Positions 56,549 to 64,000 of a stretch of DNA of 64,000 nt are shown in pieces. The stretch comes from Termitomyces sp. T153. Lineage: Eukaryota > Basidiomycota > Agaricomycetes > Agaricales > Lyophyllaceae. The DNA lies in NCBI GenBank assembly GCA_018296165.2, contig JACKQL020000027.1:558001-622000 (forward strand), given 5' to 3'. The notes beneath the pieces were generated by a model. The model was given only the letters and a program-made list of their open reading frames with translations, was not told where the DNA came from and did not search any database. The translations under genes and the position numbers were made by a program. How positions within the stretch are numbered: the stretch's first letter is position 1; each line of letters opens with the position of its first letter.

Positions 56549-57224
56549 TCACTTAGGCTCCGCGATCTGACCACAGACCTTGCATCGCCTCAGATCTTCC
56601 TGATCCATCCATCTTTCGATCACGGGCTTGAGCTGCGTACCCAGATCTGTAACATGAAAGGATTCCTCATAGATAATAGTGGGCTCGGAGTGAGTAGATG
56701 AGGTGCAGTACCAACGCAGACAATCTGAAAATATGAAGGTACGTACCGCTGGAAAAGGGGTACAAACTTACCAGTCGAAATCGCCGGTCTGACGCGCTCG
56801 ACAACGAGTCCAATGGTATCAGCAAAACGTACTGGATTGTGTGGTGTGTTCGCTGCCAAGATTGTCTGAGATCTTCCGAAACAGGTGACGGGAAGAACTT
56901 CTCACCAGGTAATAAGAACATTCCACCTTCTTCTATCCTTACATCTCTGAATTTGCCGTCATCAACGATCCGTAGTAGCATTCCGCCTTTGTGTTGATAG
57001 AACCATTCCTTTCAATAATCGATTATTCTTCCTTTGATATCAAAAACTTGTTTTCTTACCTCTGTTTGATTTACGTGATAGTCACTCCGCTGATTTGGTC
57101 CCCCAACGGCCATGATAATGAAATCGCTGCCTTTATATAAGCAAAAGTTGTTCACAGGGGGCTGCAATAGATTCTGATTCTTAGAGAGCCATAGTGAAAA
57201 ATTGAAGGGAGCAGGTATAGGCAT
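56549..57224 (-). CDS. BNA1: 3-hydroxyanthranilate 3,4-dioxygenase (174 aa, 4 exons)
   Basis: Exons: 57224-57060, 57008-56906, 56852-56772, 56724-56549; introns 47-53 bases, phases 0, 1 and 1, giving 174 aa (yeast Bna1 has 177). The enzyme opens the ring of 3-hydroxyanthranilate in the kynurenine route to quinolinate and NAD. Iron ligands His50, Glu56 and His94 and substrate-binding Arg46 and Arg98 sit in [17 protein letters not shown] and [14 protein letters not shown] at family spacing. GLVVERVRP follows. A C-terminal CKVC pair may be part of the second metal site seen in some family members. It is a cytosolic cupin with no targeting signal. Confidence 0.95.
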
Positions 57225-57710
57225 GACAATGAATATAAATCTAAAAACCGGACGATGACGGGAGAAAATTGCAAAAAACTGCAGTGGTCGCGAGAGGAGA
57301 TCTGTCCTAACTTCTGAGAGTTCCGAAATAGTTAAAAATAGACCACATCACATCAGTCAAGACCAAACTTTGTAATTGCACCTTCTGAAAATAATCACAA
57401 GTAAATAGAAGACAAATACTGTTTATCTCGTTACAGCACATTTTGAGACTGTCACGCCCGTCACCCGTTGGCGATATGGATTCATTCTCTTCCGCCTCTG
57501 CAGCTTGTCGCATAGTCTGAATGGTATTTGATTGATAGAATCTGTAGTTGAGTGTGGATCAGCCGCCGAGGCGGCCACTTTCTTGGATTCCTTGAGGTAG
57601 ATACAAAGCTACGGCTATAAGAGGCTGTTGAGGAGAGTGGAGGGGATGGTGGTGGAGAAAAAAAAAGATGATGCGGGTAGCTGACTGAAAAGAAAAGAAT
57701 TGATGTTGAA
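57225..57710. other. Upstream of HAAO; border of the YR element
   Basis: CpG is normal. Probably holds the HAAO promoter and the outer end of the tyrosine-recombinase element (terminal repeats not identified). Confidence 0.35.
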
Positions 57711-57735
57711 CTTAGCAATGTTTCTTTGATGCTGC

Positions 57736-58902
57736 TGTCAGGTTCCGCTGACCCCGGGGGCTCAGCTGCACTGGGCGAGTCCTTACTAGGCGGGCGTGAT
57801 CCCCTTGCACTGGCAACCGAACACTCGAAAGCATTCTGGGCACTGATGGCTTGTGCGGATAGTCGGTGGGATGTGATCCGGACAGGTCCGGGGAGGTCTG
57901 GAGAAGTTGGATTGCGAGGAAACGGGACGGGCTTGGCGGGGTTCAGGCAGAAGACTGTATGGGAGATTCGCAGATATGAAGGAGTAGGCAGCTACGCAAT
58001 CAATGGGAGCGGAGCCGGGGTTTGATGGGAGATCAATTGGGGTTGATGGAGTCCGGGACCGAGCAAAGAGCAAGGTTCGGACCTGGTGAAAGAGTGTCGG
58101 GGTTCGTAATTGTAATTGTGGAGTTTGTGAGGTTGTTAAGGTTGAGGAGGACTTGGGCACAACGGCCGGATGGAGTCACCGAGACAGCGTCAGACAAAAT
58201 GAAATGGAGTCAATATGGAACAAGAGTAGATTTGAGTGGAGGTACAAAACAATAATGAGAATGATAATGAAATGGAGACAAGACAAGACTGGGAGACTGA
58301 GATAAGACCGGGAGACTGAGATAAGACCGGGAGACTGAGAGTAAGGAAAATGAAACACAAGAAGGAAACAATCAGACCATAGGTAACGTTAAGCAATATC
58401 AAGACTAGAGTATGAAGAGCTACTCAACGTCTTATATACTGACTACTGGAGAACTTTGGGGTACGTTGGCTGCGGCGGCGGGGCTTGGCGGAGCTCGACA
58501 GAGTGGGCGGGTGTCGGTTGCGATTGAGGGTCGGGCCGCGCTGATATGTTGATGGGATCATTTGGGAATGTGGGTTGCCCCGAGGTTGTCATGATACTCT
58601 GGAATGGGTTGGAGGAACCAGGGTGTTGAGTTGATGATGGGTGGTGAAGATTGGGAACAGCGGGGGTGGTTCTCAGGGTTTGGGAGATCCAGGGTAAGTG
58701 TCAGTGGTTGTGGGGAAGGCGTTGAAGTTGGCCAGGGGGCCGTCGGAGTTAGCCGGGGAGGCGTCGGAGTTAGCTGAGGTTGCGTCGGGGCTAACCAAAA
58801 TAGGTGCGGGGCATGAGCGGAAGTTTGGCGGAGCATTGGGGGTTTTGGGGAATTGGGAGGTTGCTGGACGATGTGCGGGGGTCCAGGGGATGGGTTGTGA
58901 CA
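57736..58902 (-). repeat. Solo Gypsy LTR with CpG kept, inside the YR gene
   Basis: Minus strand: starts TGTCACAACCC, ends CCTGACA, 1167 bases; TATA box in GTCAGTATATAAG (about 58430-58442). Same family as the Gypsy A LTRs: it has AACTCCGACGCC where those read AACTCTGATGCT. It is rich in CpG, unlike the other copies. The flanking 5-mers are GCTGC (57731-57735) and TCTGC (58903-58907), a duplication with one mismatch. It contains a 19-bp unit (GGGAGACTGAGATAAGACC) about 2.7 times at 58291-58341. Confidence 0.9.
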
Positions 58903-59908
58903 TCTGCTAATTGCAGAGCCATTCTAACACAAGGATTCTCCCAAATGTATGAAGTCCAAGCTGATGAAGACCATCGTCCTAGAGGTTTGATAATGTCTTC
59001 TGAGATCCTCAATGATGCATAATAAGTGGCGCCTCCTGCTCATGCTGAATGGCCTCCAAATGAATGATCAACAAATGAAAATAGTTTCGATTCAAGCCAC
59101 GCACTTGTTGGAAAAGATCCATCTTCTCATAAAAATAAGGCATGACAAAAACCGTGGAGCTTGTCCCTGCTTCTGACATAGTCCTGTAACATAGATACTG
59201 GATCACCTATTTCTTGGTGGGTAAATAGAATGTCGGTGCCATGGAAGAATGGGTTGGTTTTATGATAGGGTAGGGTATCCTGCATATCCTTGTGTGAACT
59301 TGAGTGATGAGTGCTGACTCACCTTGCGCCAGTCAGTGGTCTCCTTTGCCGTCCTCTTCACCAGCTCCTCCTGACCTGTGACACACATAGAAACAACAGG
59401 ACATCATGGTAACAAACAGAAAATCATCATATTCCTTGGTCCGTCATGCTGTACTCATGAAAGATGTGAGATGATATGACTGTAGAGGCAATTTTCTATG
59501 AATTGGATCGGCATGTACTTTCTTAGAGCCTCTGATGGTAGTTTGGACTAAAGGATGTGATCTATTGGCATCAAAGTCTGGATAAAAATTGCGGATAAAG
59601 TGTTGAAGCCCAGTAAGATACTTAGGGCCAGATGCAATGTATTTTGATGTGTAAGCAATGTATTGTGATAATGTCTGTGGTGTTGGATCAAGAGGAATGT
59701 TGTGGTTCATACAAAACCTAACGTAGTCTTGTGCTCCTGTCACATAACTGCTGGCAGTTGACTTTTCAATGGCATGGACCTGAAGATGAAAGGTAAGAGC
59801 ATCTAGATCTGCTAATGCCATTGGAGGGTGGATCACCAAATTTTGATTTGACAATCTGCCCAGCATGCTTAAAAGCACACTTTCCATTGCACTGGCAATA
59901 AATCTCAA
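58903..59908 (-). pseudogene. Tyrosine recombinase of the YR element
   Basis: The N-terminal domain reads from 59908 (HAIEKSTASSYVTGAQDYV, then LTGLQHFIRNFYP). The catalytic domain is broken: the box with the first Arg reads HRSG near 59370-59380, followed after a one-base shift by ELVKRTAKETTDWRK. Then come HKTNPFFHGTDILFTH near 59215-59260 and the C-terminal GRWSSSAWTSYIWENP near 58925-58975, which carries the nucleophilic Tyr. The second His-x-x-Arg box is not readable. The frame runs into the solo LTR at 58902; on the other side (57735-57711) six more codons and a stop follow in frame. Confidence 0.82.
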
Positions 59909-59984
59909 GGAGGCTCAAAGAGGCAGACACAATCTGCAGGAAATTTTCTCTTGTATTTGTTGAAAAGTAGACAAGATAACATGT

Positions 59985-61440
59985 TGGCTTTGATGTTGTC
60001 TTTACCCGCAATGTGACAAACTCTCAAATCAATTCCTGTCTGAAGTATTATACCTGCAACTGTGCAGATCACCAAATTATGAAAAGGTTCTGCAGCTCCC
60101 AATGTGTTGAACACTGCAACTGAATCCAGACTGTCTGTAAGAATAAGAAAATGCCAAGGTGAATGATTAAAAGCTGCAGCATGAGAAATTGCTGAAAGGA
60201 TAGCAAGGAGTTTGAGGAAGAAGATATCAATCTTTATAAATGTATTGTTCAGCTCAAACTGATAAGCAAATCCATTTCCTGCATATACAAATGCCATCCC
60301 TAGTTTCAAGCTGGCATCCATCCAAATGACTATGTCTGCTGATTTGTTGGACCATTTTGTCATTTCCAGGAATCTGACCCCATAGTTGGGATGATCTTGA
60401 TCAACCAAGTCAGATCTGTCACCACTTCTTTATTGAGGTAGATTCCAGCATGCATCGTCTCTTTTCCAGCCATTTTTTGGTACATCTCTGTGAGAGCTGG
60501 TCTGTGGTAGGATGTTGAGCAACCAGTTCAGATGACCACCCAGACACTGCCAATTCCATAATGATGGACAATGTGAAGGAGTGTCAATGAAGAGTTGAAT
60601 CTTAAAAACTATATCTGCTGTTGATTTGTCTGTGAGAGTAATAGTGCCTTGATTGATATTGACCCAGAATCTTATGATCTTGAGTGTCTCCCCAAATTCC
60701 TGTTTCTTCTCTTCCCAAGGACAGTCAATTGCATCCCAAAAGAGTAAAAGCTGGGCTTGACCCTGTGGCCACAAAACATCTTTATGTGTGATAAGGTTGT
60801 TACCATGATCCCATGAATAGAAGTCATCCATAAACATGTGAAGGTCTTTGATGTCAAGCTTCTTGATCCCTACCCAACACATTAATGAGGATACTGTGCA
60901 CCAACATTGTAGCAAAGCTCTGTTGCCAAAGATGAGTCAATGAACAATATACCAAATCCCATCAACATTAAGCACTTGTCGGATCTGCCATAGTGGGTGT
61001 GCTGGAAGGTTCAGAAATGCACTTGCTACATCTGATTTCCAAGTGACTAATGTCTCACTGAGGAAGCTGTGCTTTGCATTGTACATTGCTTGGCCAAAGG
61101 TTCTCATATTGTTATAGCAAACCTTGGCTTCCATCTTGGGTATACCATCATTCAATCCTGATGCTGAGTGGTCAGTCACTACACGTGCTTTGTTCTTCTG
61201 CCAGATGACAAATAACAGTGATGATTTCATCCCTGGAAGATCTTCTAACTTATCAACCATTGACCATCTACCCAATCCAATTTCTTTGTTGCAGAAGGCT
61301 CATATGGCATTAAGATCTTCTTCTTCTAAGAAGTAATTTGACAAGGGATCACTGACTTCAGATAGCCAGTCTCCATCATCAAATGGCCAAAAGCCCTTGT
61401 GCAGACTCCTCATCACCAATTGGACAAAGGGTTGATTAGG
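59985..61440 (-). pseudogene. Reverse transcriptase and RNase H of the YR element
   Basis: RT blocks on the minus strand: VVTDHSASGLNDGIP near 61130-61175, WKSDVASAFLNLPAHPLWQI near 60990-61050, and the catalytic FMDDFYSWD near 60807-60835 with both Asp kept. RNase H follows with WMDASLKLGMAF near 60290-60325, LILTDSLDSVAVFNTLG near 60103-60155, and VCHIAGKDNIKANMLSCLL near 59960-60018. Stops separate the parts. The domain style (VTD-x-S-x-G-x-N-D) is that of DIRS-like elements rather than Gypsy or Copia. Confidence 0.85.
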
Positions 61441-61589
61441 GTGGTCTCATAATATCCATTTGAATTTGTCCACATCAAATGGTGTCTCAACACAAATATT
61501 ATTCTGTAGTGCTTTCAATGTTGCCTGATAGATCAGGTTCTCTAAAAGATGCTGTGGGGGCAAGGGAAGTGGAGGAGCAGTTTCAATAT

Positions 61590-62530
61590 CAAGGAGAAAT
61601 AGATGTAGTCATTGTGTTATCATCCCAAACAAAACCACATCTAAATTTTTGATCTTCTACTGCTGTTACTTCCAACAATCTTTTTCCTTCCAAACCTTTT
61701 AGTGATTTCAGACCATGAGTTCTAGCATTGGATGCCTTAGTTGCTGCTGCTGAGCAAGGCATGATATTGCTGTCATTGTTGATTGAGTTTTCTGAAGCAA
61801 TCTTTGACATCCCTGGCTTTATAAGAACCATAGCATTCACAGCAAACATTGTGACAATGACCTCCTGGGCATGGGTTTGTCAAGCATATTCCCAATTCCA
61901 ATTCTGGCAAATTGCTGACACTTGTTTTCTAGGACCTGACTGAGATGGCACTTTATGTTTAATACCTGCCACAGGTGTCAAAAAACTGAGTAGTTGAGAT
62001 GGGAAAGGAACATGCAGTTCATTGATGACATCCATATGGAATGGGTGATGTGCATAACAATCTTGTATATCAGCATCAAAACAAATTGCAATAAGTGCAC
62101 CATTTGGAATAGAGTGACAGAAATCCAGAATTTGAACTCTATATTTTTTGAGCTCTTCTTTCCTATGTGGATAAACATGAGGACTGCAGCTGTCCATGCA
62201 TCAAAAGTCTGAATTCAATTCACCTCTGTACCAACTGGTCACTTAGCCATTGCATGATCTTTTTTAATGAGAGAGAAGCCTCCCATGAAGTCTTTGGGTT
62301 TGTTGTTGTTTTGTTGTTGTGATTATATCTCTTGTCAAATGTAGCATAAAGCTTCTCAAAATCAACATAGTGATCCAAGATAACCAGTTTCCACATACTG
62401 CATGAAATTGGGTCTTTGAAGGGTTACAATTGTGCAAGATTGATGAGAGCATCAACAACCTTATCCTTAGCATATTCATGATGCAATCCCTAAGGTTTGG
62501 CAAGATGAGGGTCTTCTGAGACCCTCTTTT
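61590..62530 (-). pseudogene. Gag-like region of the YR element
   Basis: Several frames read a basidiomycete YR-element Gag pattern: LDHYVDFEKLYATFDKRYNH near 62330-62390, a TFDAWTAAVLMF region near 62170-62205 followed by YPHRKEELKKYR, HPFHMDVINELHVPFPSQLL near 62000-62060, and a nucleocapsid start AICQNWNWEYA near 61880-61915. Zinc ligands after it are not readable. The role assignment rests on position and pattern. Confidence 0.6.
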
Positions 62531-62564
62531 GGAATTCTGTAAGGTGGGGAGCCATGGTAAAGAC

Positions 62565-63621
62565 TGTCATGACCCATTCCCTGGACCCCTGACCTTGTCC
62601 CCAACCTGCTTGCCTTTCCCGAGCCCTCCCCAATGCCTTGTCAAATGCTCCCAACCTTTGCCCACCCTCTGTGCCTACTCTGGATAACTCCAATGCTTCT
62701 CCAGCAAACCCCAACTATCCCCTGGCTAACTCCAACACCTTCTCTGCAGCCATTGATGCCTCCCCTGACCCTTCTAAGCCCCTAGGACCTCCCCCACTGC
62801 TCCTGACTCCAGCGCATGTCACCAACCCACCCCCCTGGTTTGCCTGACCAGTCCCAGAGCATCACAACAACCCTGGAACAGCCTATGCCCTCAACTGATC
62901 CCATCAGAATATTGCCACAGCCCATCCTCTGATTGCAACTGACACCTGTTGATTCTGCATGGCTCTGTCAAACCCTGCCATCACACCTGCTGACCCCCAG
63001 AGCTCTCCAGTAGTCAGTATATAACCTGTAGAGTAGCACCTTGTACTCTAGTCTTGATATTGCATTAACTGGTTACTTGTGTCTCATATTTCTTTTGTTT
63101 TCATCTCTATTTCTTTAGTCTTGAATCTACTTCCTTTCCTCAGTTCTGTCTTGTCTTGTCTCCATCTCACCTTAACTGTCTCTGTTTCCTTTGTTTCCCT
63201 AAGTCCCTTTCATCTCTGATGTCATTACAAGCTCTGCACATGTGCTATGGCTTTCCAACATTCCTACAACAACTCTGGACCTTGCCCTTTGCTTGGTTCC
63301 AGAGCCCATCAATCTTAATTGATCCCCCATCAAACTCTGGCTCTGCTTCTGTCACCCATGAAGCCTCTGCATATCCCACAATCTATTTACGCACCCATGA
63401 ACTTGTTCCTGATGCCCACCCAAGCCCAACATTAATATACTTGGTCTTAGACTTCTCCAGACCACTCTGGACTTGCTTGGACTGCTTCCCTTGGTTTTTC
63501 CTTGCAAGTCCCTATCATTTGTGCCACCTCTGGAATGCTAGGTTATAAGCATAGGACATTGCATCTGCCTAGTAAGGACTCACCAGTGTAGCTGAGCCCC
63601 TGTAGTCAGTGGAACCTGACA
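62565..63621 (+). repeat. LTR of a second Gypsy A copy
   Basis: 1057 bases, TGTCATGACCCATTCC... to ...CCTGACA, collinear with 455-1508 along its full length (TATATAA near 63019). CpG is depleted. It interrupts the YR element on its left. Confidence 0.9.
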
Positions 63622-64000
63622 TAATATCAAGGCTCCCCCTTACTCCATTTTTGATGTCTGCATATAACCCCATGTACAACCCTGCTGGCTACCTAACCAA
63701 CATCTATGGTCAGCTGGCCCCTGAAAATCCATATGCCCCATTCTACCCAGGACCACTTGTAGATTAGTACGTTCCCTGTTATTGGACCCCTGACCCCAAC
63801 CAGGCATTCTATGCTCCCTCCATCAGCCAGGGAATACCCCCAGGCTGGTGCCACCCTCCAGCATTCCCCACCAATAGCAACTACCCCCACATGTACTCTG
63901 GAGGATTCTCCACAGCATCCCCCAACCCTGCCTACCTCCCACCTGCTCACTGCTATGCATACCTAGTTCCCACTGCAGCCCCAGCCCCTCCAAAGCACCC
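63622..64000 (+). pseudogene. Start of Gag, second Gypsy A copy (runs off window)
   Basis: From 63653 it reads MSAYNPMYNPAGYLTNIYG, the same start as Gag at 1542, then a TAG in frame near 63766 and the shared PYAPFYPGP and SISQGIPPGW blocks. Decayed; the rest lies beyond the edge. Confidence 0.85.

Larger units (their letters stand above)
57711..62564 (-). mobile_element. Tyrosine-recombinase (DIRS-like) retroelement, decayed, with nested solo LTR
   Basis: Minus-strand order: Gag-like region, RT, RNase H, tyrosine recombinase. This combination, with no integrase, defines YR (DIRS-like) retroelements. The 5' end is cut by the Gypsy A LTR at 62565, and the recombinase end is split by the solo LTR at 57736-58902. 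Without that LTR the remaining element is about 3.7 kb. The terminal repeats of the element were not found. CpG is scarce in most of it but moderate in the recombinase end. Confidence 0.85.

Noticed and set aside
1..64000. tRNA or rRNA genes
   Set aside because: I saw no A-box/B-box pair with cloverleaf potential and no rRNA-like sequence. A short tRNA could be missed by eye.

Overview
The window is nuclear DNA of a filamentous basidiomycete, most probably an Agaricomycete; I cannot name the species. The evidence is many introns of about 40-60 bases with GT...AG ends, several F-box/LRR paralogues of a kind typical of mushroom-forming fungi, and a mixed load of Ty3/Gypsy chromovirus, Ty1/Copia, tyrosine-recombinase (DIRS-like), LINE and MULE remnants. 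Gene models were spliced by eye and kept only where reading phases close exactly.

Layout. 1-13.6 kb: a repeat block with an LTR fragment, a LINE endonuclease remnant, a truncated Gypsy element (A), a complete but dead Gypsy chromovirus (B) with paired 369-bp LTRs, a 61-bp satellite and a MULE transposase remnant. 14.2-23.4 kb: an F-box gene, a decayed copy of the 32.7-35.0 kb gene, an eight-exon NAD-dependent epimerase/reductase gene, a decayed DUF3712 gene and a heptad-repeat coiled-coil gene. 24.4-30.8 kb: a dead Copia element on the minus strand, carrying a solo Gypsy LTR with an exact 5-bp target duplication. 32.7-45.7 kb: a 703-aa unknown gene and its decayed inverted copy, then two convergently transcribed genes (F-box, and basic/LRR-like) that have both grown by tandem duplication of symmetric phase-1 exons together with their introns, then an F-box pseudogene. 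45.9-57.2 kb: housekeeping genes: a UBXD8/FAF2-like ERAD factor, TFIIE-alpha divergent from the NEDD8 E1 regulatory subunit, a decayed LRR gene, a DDR48-like protein and 3-hydroxyanthranilate dioxygenase. 57.7-64 kb: a tyrosine-recombinase retroelement whose last codons are split by a CpG-rich solo LTR, then another copy of Gypsy A running off the edge.

The unifying signal is CpG decay. Transposon blocks have lost nearly all CpG, and the changes are TG/CA, so the catalytic and nonsense lesions in the elements can be read as CpG transitions. Young or edge segments keep their CpG. The two best candidates for undescribed biology are the paired genes with replicating exon-intron units (37.7-43.8 kb) and the sharp CpG boundary inside the Copia element near 30.1 kb.
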